A stretch of 55,492 nt of DNA from Moraxellaceae bacterium AER2_44_116 (GTDB lineage Bacteria; Pseudomonadota; Gammaproteobacteria; Pseudomonadales; Moraxellaceae), in contig VIAD01000018.1 of assembly GCA_006546595.1 (NCBI GenBank), positions 1 to 55,492 on the forward strand, read 5' to 3'. A program made the position numbers and the translations under genes. Positions 35,423 to 43,522 of this stretch are shown piece after piece. Position 1 is the first letter of the stretch. Every line of letters begins with the position of its first letter. The notes beneath the pieces are model-generated. The model was not told where the DNA came from. It worked only from the letters and a program-made list of their open reading frames with translations, and did no database searches.

Positions 35423-35428
35423 CTACAG

Positions 35429-35911
35429 TTACGACTTACGAGCATTACGCTCGGTTTGACGCACTTTTTTGGCGACTTCATCTAAGATACTGTTGATGTA
35501 CTTAAAGGAGTCTGTTGCACCAAAGTCTTTTGCCAATTCAATCGCTTCATCTAAGACAATAGGATACGGGATTTCGATGTGATGAACTAATTCATAACAG
35601 CCAATGCGTAAAATACTGCGCTCAACAGGATTGAGTTGGTCGATTTTACGATCCAAAAATGGCTCATAAACAGCATCTAACTCCAACGCACGACGTGTTG
35701 TTTGTTGCAACAATTCGTGAAAATACGCTAAATCGACTTTATGCATGGCATTTTCGACACGGTAACGCGCTTCTATTTCAAACGGATCGTTACCTGACAA
35801 TTGCCATTCATAGACACCCTGCATAGCAAAGCGACGCGCCTTATGACGTGACGCAGGCGTATTGGCTTGCTGACGTGGTGCGCGAGGCGCGTTAGGAACT
35901 GGCTTCTGCAT
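35429..35911 (-). CDS. nusB: Transcription antitermination factor NusB
   Basis: A 160-residue RNA-binding protein that works with NusE in ribosomal RNA antitermination. A basic, proline/alanine-rich N-terminal tail (about 25 residues) precedes the all-helical NusB fold: ARRFAMQGVYEWQLSG, LDAVYEPFLDRKIDQLNPVERSILRIGCYEL, and IPYPIVLDEAIELAKDFG followed by YINSILDEVAKK. Its start overlaps the ribH stop by one base. Confidence 0.95.
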   Translation of the reverse strand: MQKPVPNAPRAPRQQANTPASRHKARRFAMQGVYEWQLSGNDPFEIEARYRVENAMHKVDLAYFHELLQQTTRRALELDAVYEPFLDRKIDQLNPVERSILRIGCYELVHHIEIPYPIVLDEAIELAKDFGATDSFKYINSILDEVAKKVRQTERNARKS

Positions 35912-36372
35912 TATATCGCCTTCAACAAAGACAACATTTCAATCGCCGTCATCGCCGCATCAACACCTTTGTTGCCTGCTTTTGTGCCTGAACGCTCAAT
36001 GGCTTGTTCGATGCTGTCTGTCGTTAACACACCAAAAGCAACAGGAATACCCGCGTCCAAACCAACCACGCCGAGACCTTTCGCACATTCACCAGCGACA
36101 TAGTCAAAATGGGGCGTGCCGCCACGAATCACTGCGCCTAAGGCAATAATGGCATCAAATTTTTGGCTCGCCGCTAATTTTTTGGCAACCAAAGGCAATT
36201 CCCATGCACCCGGTGCACGCACAACGGTAATATTGTCATCGCTGACACCGTGACGTTTTAAGGTGTCGATTGAGCCTTGCAATAAAGACTCGACGACAAA
36301 ACTGTTAAAACGACCGACTAAAATAGCGTATTTCGCATCGGCATTCTGAAAGTTACCTTCAATAATTTTCAT
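35911..36372 (-). CDS. ribH: 6,7-dimethyl-8-ribityllumazine synthase (RibH)
   Basis: A 153-residue enzyme for the penultimate riboflavin step, joining the RibD/YigB-type pyrimidine product with dihydroxybutanone phosphate. Motifs are ILVGRFNSFV, VVRAPGAWELP, ALGAVIRGGTPHFDYV (with the catalytic histidine) and GVLTTDSIEQAIERSGTKAGNKG. Length is normal. It lies between ribBA and nusB, the common order. Confidence 0.96.
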   Translation of the reverse strand: MKIIEGNFQNADAKYAILVGRFNSFVVESLLQGSIDTLKRHGVSDDNITVVRAPGAWELPLVAKKLAASQKFDAIIALGAVIRGGTPHFDYVAGECAKGLGVVGLDAGIPVAFGVLTTDSIEQAIERSGTKAGNKGVDAAMTAIEMLSLLKAI

Positions 36373-36452
36373 CTTTCACTCCAAAGTCAATTCAATCAAA
36401 TAAGCAAAATAGCGGGATTATTGGCTAGGTGTTAGCCTAACCAGAGTCACAA

Positions 36453-37553
36453 TTACTCCGTAGCCAAATATTCCACGATTTCCAAACCAAAACCTGACAA
36501 GGCATTAAAACGCATCGGCGAACTGAGCAAACGCATTTTGGTGACGCCTAAATCTCTTAAAATTTGTGAGCCTGCACCAATGGTACGGTACATGCCTGCG
36601 CCATCTGTGGCGCGTGGTTTTGAACCAAAAAAGTTGGCAACATGTTCAATCATATCCGCCGAAGCATAATCCTGCCCTAGCAATACCATCACCGCAGCGT
36701 CATGTTTGGCTAGCTCAGCCAAGCTTTTTTGCATATTCCAACCCGTGCGACCTTGGTATTTGGCGTGCAATAAATCACGTAATGGATTGACTGCATGAAC
36801 GCGCACCACAGGTATAGACTTAGCCACATCACCTTTGACAAGGACGATATGCACATCACTGCCTGCGTGTTCTTGGTAGGAAATTAAACGGAAATCGCCA
36901 TACTCTGTCGGTAAGATATTCTCGTTAATACGCTTGACCGTTTGCTCATTGACCATGCGGTAATGAATTAAATCGGCAATCGTGCCGATTTTTAGATTGT
37001 GCAATTCAGCGAATTTTTCGAGGTCAGGACGACGCGCCATCGTACCATCTTCGTTCATGATTTCGACAATCACGGCGGCTGGCTCTAAACCCGCTAAGCG
37101 TGATAAATCACATCCTGCTTCGGTATGACCTGCACGATGTAATACGCCACCTTCTTGCGCCATTAACGGAAAGATGTGACCCGGTTGGACAATATCAATC
37201 GGTTTGGCATCGCGGGCAACTGCAACTTGGACGGTATGTGCGCGGTCGTGAGCAGAAATACCTGTCGTTACACCACTCGCGGCTTCGATCGACATGGTAA
37301 AGTTTGTGCCGTGACTTGCGCCGTTACGTGTCACCATTAACGGCAAATTCAGTTGTTGGCAACGTGAGCGCGTCAACGTTAAACAAATCAAACCACGCGC
37401 ATGTTTGGCCATGAAATTAATATCTTCAGGGCGTACATGACTGGCCGCCATGACAATATCACCTTCATTTTCACGATCTTCATCATCCATGAGAATGACC
37501 ATTTTGCCTAAACGAATGTCGTTAATCAGCTCTTCTACCGTGTTCAAGGCCAT
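36453..37553 (-). CDS. ribBA: RibB with degenerate GTP-cyclohydrolase-II-like domain (RibBX type)
   Basis: A 366-residue fusion. Residues 1-200 are a complete 3,4-dihydroxy-2-butanone-4-phosphate synthase with DDEDRENEGD (23-32), the VTRNGASHGTNFTMSIEA region and HIFPLMAQEGGVLHRAGHTEA. The C-terminal part looks like GTP cyclohydrolase II but lacks its key residues: where RibA has the cysteine-containing HSECLTGD and RCDCG, this has VRVHAVNPLRDLLHAKYQG, with no zinc cysteines. So only the RibB activity is expected, and the separate ribA (28849-29433) supplies the other. Such RibBX proteins are known. No FMN riboswitch is visible upstream. Confidence 0.93.
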   Translation of the reverse strand: MALNTVEELINDIRLGKMVILMDDEDRENEGDIVMAASHVRPEDINFMAKHARGLICLTLTRSRCQQLNLPLMVTRNGASHGTNFTMSIEAASGVTTGISAHDRAHTVQVAVARDAKPIDIVQPGHIFPLMAQEGGVLHRAGHTEAGCDLSRLAGLEPAAVIVEIMNEDGTMARRPDLEKFAELHNLKIGTIADLIHYRMVNEQTVKRINENILPTEYGDFRLISYQEHAGSDVHIVLVKGDVAKSIPVVRVHAVNPLRDLLHAKYQGRTGWNMQKSLAELAKHDAAVMVLLGQDYASADMIEHVANFFGSKPRATDGAGMYRTIGAGSQILRDLGVTKMRLLSSPMRFNALSGFGLEIVEYLATE

Positions 37554-37640
37554 AACATTGCTCGCAGGAGACTTAATAAAGGGGGCTATTGTACCTAAAA
37601 CTCAGGACTTACGCATCGCACCGTGACTAGCGCGTTTTGT

Positions 37641-37708
37641 GAATCTCCCCAGCCCCCTCTTTAATAAAGAGGGGAACTCCCCCTTTTACAAAGGGACTGG
37701 GGGATTTC
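37641..37708. repeat. Nested palindromic repeat, family C
   Basis: Outer arms AATCTCCCCAG-like and CTGGGGGATT enclose two smaller hairpins, CCCTCTTTAATAAAGAGGG and CCCTTTTACAAAGGG, forming a cloverleaf-like fold. It lies in the gap between ribE and ribBA. I see no other copy in the window. Confidence 0.8.
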
Positions 37709-37751
37709 AGAAGCGACAACCGCGTAAATCCTAAACTAAAGCTAAAAACGA

Positions 37752-38414
37752 TTAACGCATAAAACCATGTTGCGCCAAAAATTCCAGACTAATATCGGCC
37801 TTGGCCGTGGGTTGTGCGGCTTTATCACCCATGACTAAACGTTCTAAATAACGCGCCAATAAATCGACTTCTAAATTGATGACACTGCCCGTTTGCCATT
37901 GGCCAACATTGGTTTCTTGTACCGTATGCGGCACGATGTTCAAGCTAAAGGTTGCGCCATCAATGGCATTGACCGTTAAGCTAATACCATCAACAGTAAT
38001 TGAGCCTTTTTCGGAAATATATTTCGCCAAACCGTCAGGCGCACGCACTTGATATTGCAGGGAACGAGCATCGGGCTTAAAGCTGATAATCTCACCTAAA
38101 CCATCGACATGACCACTAACAATATGACCACCTAAACGACTGGTCGGCATTAAGGCTTTTTCTAAATTGACGCGAGTGCCCACTTGCCACGTTTTTAGGC
38201 AAGTACGGCGCAAGGTTTCGTTGGAGACATCGGCGGCAAAACCTTGACCTGTTAATTCAACGACGGTCAAACAAATGCCGTTCGTGGCGATAGAGTCGCC
38301 TAATTTGACATCGCTTAAATTCAATTTTTCTGTGGCAATGGTCAAACGCACATCACCATTACGCGGCGTAATCTGTTGCACTCGGCCTACGGCCTCAATG
38401 ATTCCCGTGAACAT
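37752..38414 (-). CDS. ribE: Riboflavin synthase, alpha chain (RibE)
   Basis: A 220-residue enzyme for the last step: two lumazine molecules give riboflavin. It starts MFTGIIEAVGRVQ and has the two lumazine-binding barrels, first with SIATNGICLTVVEL and second with GSITVDGISLTVNAI, plus GGHIVSGHVDGLG at the junction. Length is normal (about 200-220). The next gene upstream is ribD with a 73-base gap. Some organisms call this gene ribC. Confidence 0.95.
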   Translation of the reverse strand: MFTGIIEAVGRVQQITPRNGDVRLTIATEKLNLSDVKLGDSIATNGICLTVVELTGQGFAADVSNETLRRTCLKTWQVGTRVNLEKALMPTSRLGGHIVSGHVDGLGEIISFKPDARSLQYQVRAPDGLAKYISEKGSITVDGISLTVNAIDGATFSLNIVPHTVQETNVGQWQTGSVINLEVDLLARYLERLVMGDKAAQPTAKADISLEFLAQHGFMR

Positions 38415-38487
38415 AAGACATCACTTTTGTGGACAAAAAAGGGGTTGGTAAGCATACCCAAAAAGTTGAGCCATGTCTTAAATTAAG

Positions 38488-39594
38488 TTAACGGGGTTTG
38501 GCAATCAGACGAATATCGTGACCCACTATTCGCAAATCTGCAATCTGTAGTTTTTGTTGCTGCGCCATTGTTTGAATCGGCCACTCAAACATCGGCTTTG
38601 CGTCACTACCTAATAAGGTGGGGGCAAAATACATAATCCATTCATCAACCAAATTTGCCTCAACAAAAGCCCCTGCCACGCTTGCGCCTGCCTCCACTAA
38701 CACATCATTAACGCCCTGCGCTGCTAGTTTTTTTAACACCTGCAAAACATTTATTTTTGATGACAATGACGATGACGACTCAAAACACCAAACATCCACA
38801 CCCAAGGCTTGCAATTGCTGAACTTTGATATGGGTAACGGACTGAAGTGTCACAATGATAACGCCCATTGTTTGCAAGATCAGTGCATCTAAAGGCATAC
38901 GCAGTTGTGAATCTAAAATCACGCGCTTGGGCTGCACAACTTCGCCATAACGCCAGTCCATCCAATCCTGTGGGCGTACCGTTAACGACGGATTATCCGC
39001 CAAAACTGTACCGATACCCGTGACAATCGCTCCACTTTGTGCACGCCACTTTTGCACATCTCGACGGGCATCTGCACCTGTAATCCATTTTGACTCGCCT
39101 GACTGCATGGCGGTACGACCATCTAAACTGGCCGCCGTTTTTACACGCACATAAGGCAAACCACCCGCCATGCGTCGAAAAAAACCACTGTTTAATGCTT
39201 TTGCTTCTGCTTCTAAAACGCCCACGGTTGTGCTAATGCCTACCGCTTCTAACATCGCTTGGCCTTTGCCTGCCACTAAGGGATTACTATCTAAAGCCGC
39301 AATCACCACACGACTCACTTGCGCGTTAATCAAGGCATTGGCACAGGGCGGTGTTCTGCCGTAATGAGCACACGGTTCTAAGGTGACATACGCGGTTGCG
39401 CCATTTGCCTGTTTTCCTGCCTGTTGTAAGGCATGAACCTCCGCATGAGGTTGACCTGCACGCGCATGAAAACCTTCACCAATAATCTGCCCCTCTTTAA
39501 CAATGACGCAACCCACTCTAGGGTTAGGCTGTGTGGTGTATAAACCTTCGGCGGCTAATTGTAAGGCACGCGCCATATAGACAGTATCGGTCAT
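38488..39594 (-). CDS. ribD: Bifunctional pyrimidine deaminase/reductase (RibD)
   Basis: A 368-residue enzyme. The deaminase half has the zinc motif HAEVHAL and PCAHYGRTPPCANAL (about 50-85). The reductase half begins near 150 with VRVKTAASLDGRTAM and SGESKWITG and contains VLVEAGASVAGAFVEANLVDEWI. It overlaps nrdR by 4 bases, forming the classical nrdR-ribD-ribE order. Confidence 0.95.
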   Translation of the reverse strand: MTDTVYMARALQLAAEGLYTTQPNPRVGCVIVKEGQIIGEGFHARAGQPHAEVHALQQAGKQANGATAYVTLEPCAHYGRTPPCANALINAQVSRVVIAALDSNPLVAGKGQAMLEAVGISTTVGVLEAEAKALNSGFFRRMAGGLPYVRVKTAASLDGRTAMQSGESKWITGADARRDVQKWRAQSGAIVTGIGTVLADNPSLTVRPQDWMDWRYGEVVQPKRVILDSQLRMPLDALILQTMGVIIVTLQSVTHIKVQQLQALGVDVWCFESSSSLSSKINVLQVLKKLAAQGVNDVLVEAGASVAGAFVEANLVDEWIMYFAPTLLGSDAKPMFEWPIQTMAQQQKLQIADLRIVGHDIRLIAKPR

Positions 39595-40055
39595 GGCGTT
39601 GGCTCATTTTTATTGAGCTTGTCGATTTCGGCTTGAAAGGCTTCCACGTCTTGAAAGTCACGATAGACCGAAGCAAAACGGACATAAGCCACTTTGTCGA
39701 GTTTAGCTAGTTCCGTCATCACCATTTCACCAATAAAACGCGACTTCACCTCACGTTCACCCGATGCCCGTAATTGATGTTGAATGACTTGGATAGCTCG
39801 GTCTATTTTTTCAATACCGACTGGCCGTTTTTGTAAAGAGTGCATCATGCTTTTGCGCAATTTATTGTCATCAAAGGGTTCACGACTGCCATCCGATTTA
39901 ATCACTCGTGGCGTGACTAATTCTGCCCCCTCAAAAGTCGTAAAGCGTTCACCACAGGCGGCACATTCACGACGGCGACGCACTTGCTCACCTTCTCCCA
40001 CTAAACGTGAGTCAATCACTTTGGTATCAGGCGCATGGCAAAACGGACAGTGCAT
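39591..40055 (-). CDS. nrdR: Transcriptional repressor NrdR
   Basis: A 154-residue repressor of ribonucleotide reductase genes. An N-terminal zinc ribbon (MHCPFCHAPDTKVIDSR, and CAACGERFTTFE) is followed by an ATP-cone domain from about residue 49 (VIKSDGSREPFDDNKLRKSM). Length is typical. It lies 3 bases after the CNNM-family gene and overlaps ribD, so it belongs to the rib operon. No nrd gene is in the window. Confidence 0.96.
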   Translation of the reverse strand: MHCPFCHAPDTKVIDSRLVGEGEQVRRRRECAACGERFTTFEGAELVTPRVIKSDGSREPFDDNKLRKSMMHSLQKRPVGIEKIDRAIQVIQHQLRASGEREVKSRFIGEMVMTELAKLDKVAYVRFASVYRDFQDVEAFQAEIDKLNKNEPTP

Positions 40056-40058
40056 AAT

Positions 40059-41351
40059 TTATTTCTCTAAGCGTGACACTAACAACTGATCAATACGGTA
40101 ATTATCAATATCGACCACTTCAAATTTATAGCCAGAATACTCGACGAAATCGGTACGTTTGGGGATTTTTTTCAATGAATACATCATAAAACCCGCGATG
40201 GTTTCGTAGTTTTCTTCGTTGGGAAACAGCTCAATCGCTAAAGCACGGCGTACATCTTCAACAGGTGTTAAACCATCAATCAACCACGAAGTTTCATCAC
40301 GTTTGACGATTTGATCTTCTTGAAAGGTATTCACCAAATTACCCATTAAGGTTTTCATTACATCATTGAGCGTCACAATACCCACTACTAAGGCATATTC
40401 ATTCAAAATAAACGCTAAATCTTGATTGGTGGATTTAAAGCGTGTCAACAACTCAGACAGCGTGAGGCTATCAGGAATGGCTAAGATATTTTTAACGACT
40501 AACTCTTGGTTTAATGAAATAGGCAGATGATTTAAAGTACGTTTGAGTATGTCTTTTGACTCAACATAACCGACCACAACATCAATTTGATTATCACACA
40601 CCAAAAAACGACTGTGTGGATCATCGGTAATTTTTTTCTTTAAGGTGTCTTCATCATCTTGCAAACGTAAAAAAGTGACGTTATCGCGTTGCGTCATGGC
40701 AAAGGTCACGGTACGGGTATCTAACTCAAAAACATTTTCGATGAGATGTTGCTCTTGTTTTTGCAATGCCCCCGACGCTGTGCCTGCATCGACAATCGCG
40801 GAAACATCATCAAACGTAATCACATCTTCACGCGTGGTTTTGATATTAAATAATTGGAATAGCCCACTAGCAATACCATCATACATAAAGACGATCGGAC
40901 GTAATAACCTCAAGCACCACAACATGGGATTAACAATTAACACTGCAACTTGTTCTGGGTAAGTCATCGCCAATCGTTTTGGCATTAAATCCGCAAAAAG
41001 AATAAATAACGAAGTGACGGAAACAAAGGAAATTAAAAAACTGACTCGATCTAACCAAAGCTCATTGCCAAACAGTTGTTGTAAAAAGGCAGCGATGTAC
41101 GGTGATAAGGCTTGCTCCCCCAAAATACCGCCCATAATCGCAATGGCATTTAAGGCAATTTGAACAACCGTAAAAAAATTACCGGGTTGCTCTTGCAATA
41201 ATAAGACTTTTTGGGCGTTATGATCGCCATGTTCAGCCATTTGTTGTAGACGAATTCGGCGTGCCGACGCTAAGGCAATTTCGGCACAAGAAAAGAAGGC
41301 ACTGGCAACAATCAGTGCGCTAATAATAAATACATGATTGAGAAAACTCAT
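40059..41351 (-). CDS. CNNM/CorC (hemolysin-like) membrane protein
   Basis: A 430-residue protein with an N-terminal DUF21 membrane domain (three or four helices, beginning FLNHVFIISALIVASAFFSCAEIALASARRIRL), a pair of CBS domains (about 205-330, FALNE-like FILNEYALVVGIVTLNDVMKTLMG), and a C-terminal CorC/HlyC domain (WLIDGLTPVEDVRRAL, then FEVVDIDNYRIDQLLVSRL). It resembles YtfL/PaeA. The family includes Mg2+ or Co2+ efflux proteins and, for PaeA, polyamine export; its substrate here is not settled. It is followed at 3 bases by nrdR. Upstream is the glyA terminator. Confidence 0.9.
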   Translation of the reverse strand: MSFLNHVFIISALIVASAFFSCAEIALASARRIRLQQMAEHGDHNAQKVLLLQEQPGNFFTVVQIALNAIAIMGGILGEQALSPYIAAFLQQLFGNELWLDRVSFLISFVSVTSLFILFADLMPKRLAMTYPEQVAVLIVNPMLWCLRLLRPIVFMYDGIASGLFQLFNIKTTREDVITFDDVSAIVDAGTASGALQKQEQHLIENVFELDTRTVTFAMTQRDNVTFLRLQDDEDTLKKKITDDPHSRFLVCDNQIDVVVGYVESKDILKRTLNHLPISLNQELVVKNILAIPDSLTLSELLTRFKSTNQDLAFILNEYALVVGIVTLNDVMKTLMGNLVNTFQEDQIVKRDETSWLIDGLTPVEDVRRALAIELFPNEENYETIAGFMMYSLKKIPKRTDFVEYSGYKFEVVDIDNYRIDQLLVSRLEK

Positions 41352-41507
41352 ACCAACTCAACGTAAACGCCATTAGAAAGCGATAGTTAACACTATACGT
41401 GGCGAATGACAGTTGTCCACTCCCTTCGGTCAAACTAAAATGACCAAACTATGCTTAACAGTCTTATTTTATGGAAACCCAAAAAAGATTCGGTTTGATG
41501 ATGGAAC

Positions 41508-41533
41508 AAAAAAGGCGCACTTCGGTGCGCCTT
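41508..41533 (-). terminator. Terminator of glyA
   Basis: Stem AAGGCGCAC (41512-41520) and GTGCGCCTT (41525-41533) with a TTCG/CGAA tetraloop; on the minus strand six T follow. It lies about 20 bases past the glyA stop. Confidence 0.92.
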
Positions 41534-41553
41534 AATCAACCATTTATATCAGC

Positions 41554-42807
41554 TTAGGCTGGATAAACAGGGAACTGTTGGCAAATGGTATGCACTTGTT
41601 TCGCCACACGCGCCAAAACCGCTTCGTCAGTCGGTGCATCTAAAATATCGCACATCCAATTTGCTAAAGCAGCGACTTCGGCTTCGCCAAAACCACGCGT
41701 GGTGACAGCAGGCGTACCGACACGAATACCTGAAGTCACAAACGGGGAACGTGGGTCGTTTGGCACCGCGTTTTTGTTCACGGTAATGCCAGCACGGCCT
41801 AAAGCAGCATCGGCTTCTTTACCTGTTAACTCTTTGCCAATAAAGGATACGAGGAACAAATGATTGTCTGTGCCATTAGAAACCACATCATAACCACGTT
41901 CAATAAAGACGGAGGCCATCGTCTGTGCATTCACAACAACTTGTTGTTGATAGGTTTTGAAGGCTGGCTGCATTGCCTCTAAGAAACAAACGGCTTTAGC
42001 GGCAATCACATGAACCAATGGCCCACCTTGAATGCCCGGAAATACCGCCGAATTTAATTTCTTTTCGATTTCTTCGTTTTTACGCGCCAAAATCAAACCC
42101 GAACGTGGGCCACGCAAGGTTTTATGTGTTGTCGTGGTCGTTACGTCGGCGATTTGCACAGGGTTAGGATAAACACCCGCCGCGACTAAGCCCGCAACGT
42201 GCGCCATATCGACCATTAAATACGCACCAACTTTATCGGCGATGTCACGGAAACGCTGCCAGTCCATCGTCCGTGAATAAGCCGAGAAACCCGCGATAAT
42301 CATTTTTGGCTTGTGTTCTAAGGCTAAACGCTCAACTTCATCATAGTCCACTTCACCCGTTTCAGGATTTAACCCATATTGAACGGCGTTGTAAGACTTA
42401 CCCGAAAAATTTACTTTTGCGCCATGAGTTAAATGGCCGCCATGTGCCAAGCTCATGCCTAAAACGGTATCGCCGACATTTAATAACGCTAAAAATACTG
42501 CGCCATTGGCTTGTGAACCTGAATGCGGTTGTACGTTGGCATAGTCAGCACCAAACAATTGTTTGGCACGGTCAATCGCCAAGCTTTCAACAATATCCAC
42601 ATACTCACAACCGCCATAATAACGCTTGCCAGGGTAGCCTTCGGCGTATTTATTGGTCAGTTTTGAGCCTTGTGCTGCCATGACTAAAGGCGAACAGTAG
42701 TTTTCGGAAGCAATCAACTCGATGTGCGCTTCTTGGCGGGCATCTTCTTGGCTAATGGCTTGGGCTAAGGCAGGGTCAAACTGGGCAAGAGTCGTAGTGC
42801 TAAACAT
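41554..42807 (-). CDS. glyA: Serine hydroxymethyltransferase (GlyA)
   Basis: A 417-residue PLP enzyme that interconverts serine and glycine with tetrahydrofolate. Motifs are HIELIASENYCSPLVMAAQGS, YAEGYPGKRYYGGCEYVD, NVQPHSGSQANGAVFLALL and the PLP lysine in DVTTTTTHKTLRGPRSGLIL. Length equals the E. coli enzyme. It ends in a strong terminator. No glycine riboswitch is seen in the short upstream gap. Confidence 0.97.
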   Translation of the reverse strand: MFSTTTLAQFDPALAQAISQEDARQEAHIELIASENYCSPLVMAAQGSKLTNKYAEGYPGKRYYGGCEYVDIVESLAIDRAKQLFGADYANVQPHSGSQANGAVFLALLNVGDTVLGMSLAHGGHLTHGAKVNFSGKSYNAVQYGLNPETGEVDYDEVERLALEHKPKMIIAGFSAYSRTMDWQRFRDIADKVGAYLMVDMAHVAGLVAAGVYPNPVQIADVTTTTTHKTLRGPRSGLILARKNEEIEKKLNSAVFPGIQGGPLVHVIAAKAVCFLEAMQPAFKTYQQQVVVNAQTMASVFIERGYDVVSNGTDNHLFLVSFIGKELTGKEADAALGRAGITVNKNAVPNDPRSPFVTSGIRVGTPAVTTRGFGEAEVAALANWMCDILDAPTDEAVLARVAKQVHTICQQFPVYPA

Positions 42808-42902
42808 TGCAAGGTCTCAGGTCGAGCTAAAGGATGGCGCGATTTTAACACGGCTACATCAAAGCGATAATGATTTTCTTTCATATTAGGCGTGAGTGCG
42901 GG

Positions 42903-43421
42903 TCATTCCAACGACAACACCCTTCTGCCCCCTGCAAAAGCTTTTTGCCAATAACTTTGCTCCAACTTATCTAAACGGACAAAGTTTCCCGATGATGGGG
43001 CGTGAATAAACCGCCCTTCGCCGACATAAATCCCGACATGATTGATTTGGCTGTTGCTGGTGCGAAAAAATAATAAATCACCGACGACTAAATTATCCAT
43101 CTCAATCGGACTGCTGTTTTCATACATTTCTAAGGAAGAACGCGGCAATTTTTTTACGCCAGACTGCAATAGAACATACTGCACTAAGCCACTGCAATCA
43201 AAACCGACATCAGGATTACTACTGCCAAAAACATACGGTTTACCAACAAAACTGATGGCGGCAATGGCGGCTTCTTGCAGTTTGGCGATGGGTTTTAGGG
43301 CTAAAGGTGTGGGGTCGCTTGGCGTGAGATGGTCGATAAAGTCGTCTAAAGGGTCGGCACGCACCACCGATGCGGCTAACATCACCCCTATGAATGGAAT
43401 TAGAATAAAAAGTGCTTTCAT
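42903..43421 (-). CDS. NlpC/P60 family peptidase, secreted
   Basis: A 172-residue cell-wall peptidase. A signal peptide (MKALFILIPFIGVMLAASVVRA) is followed by the NlpC/P60 domain: PYVFGSSNPDVGFDCSGLVQYVLLQ (split here by length) with the catalytic cysteine in DCSG, then LVVGDLLFFRTS, the catalytic histidine in INHVGIYVGEGRFIHAPSSG. Such enzymes cut peptide stems of peptidoglycan. The start at 43421 begins the signal peptide but has no clear ribosome site; a reading 27 codons longer is unlikely. It diverges from ettA with about 100 bases between them. Confidence 0.9.
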   Translation of the reverse strand: MKALFILIPFIGVMLAASVVRADPLDDFIDHLTPSDPTPLALKPIAKLQEAAIAAISFVGKPYVFGSSNPDVGFDCSGLVQYVLLQSGVKKLPRSSLEMYENSSPIEMDNLVVGDLLFFRTSNSQINHVGIYVGEGRFIHAPSSGNFVRLDKLEQSYWQKAFAGGRRVLSLE

Positions 43422-43522
43422 TATGGCTTGATTATTTTTAGCGAATATAAAGTCAGTATAGCTTAAACGAATCTGCGCTATAATCGCACCCACCTTAACC
43501 ATTCGTTTGACGACAAAGCATT

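Noticed and set aside
36373..37751. FMN riboswitch in front of ribBA or ribH
   Set aside because: The gaps are short or filled with a nested palindrome and lack the conserved RFN segments.
42808..42902. Glycine riboswitch before glyA
   Set aside because: The gap is under 100 bases and shows no glycine aptamer pattern.
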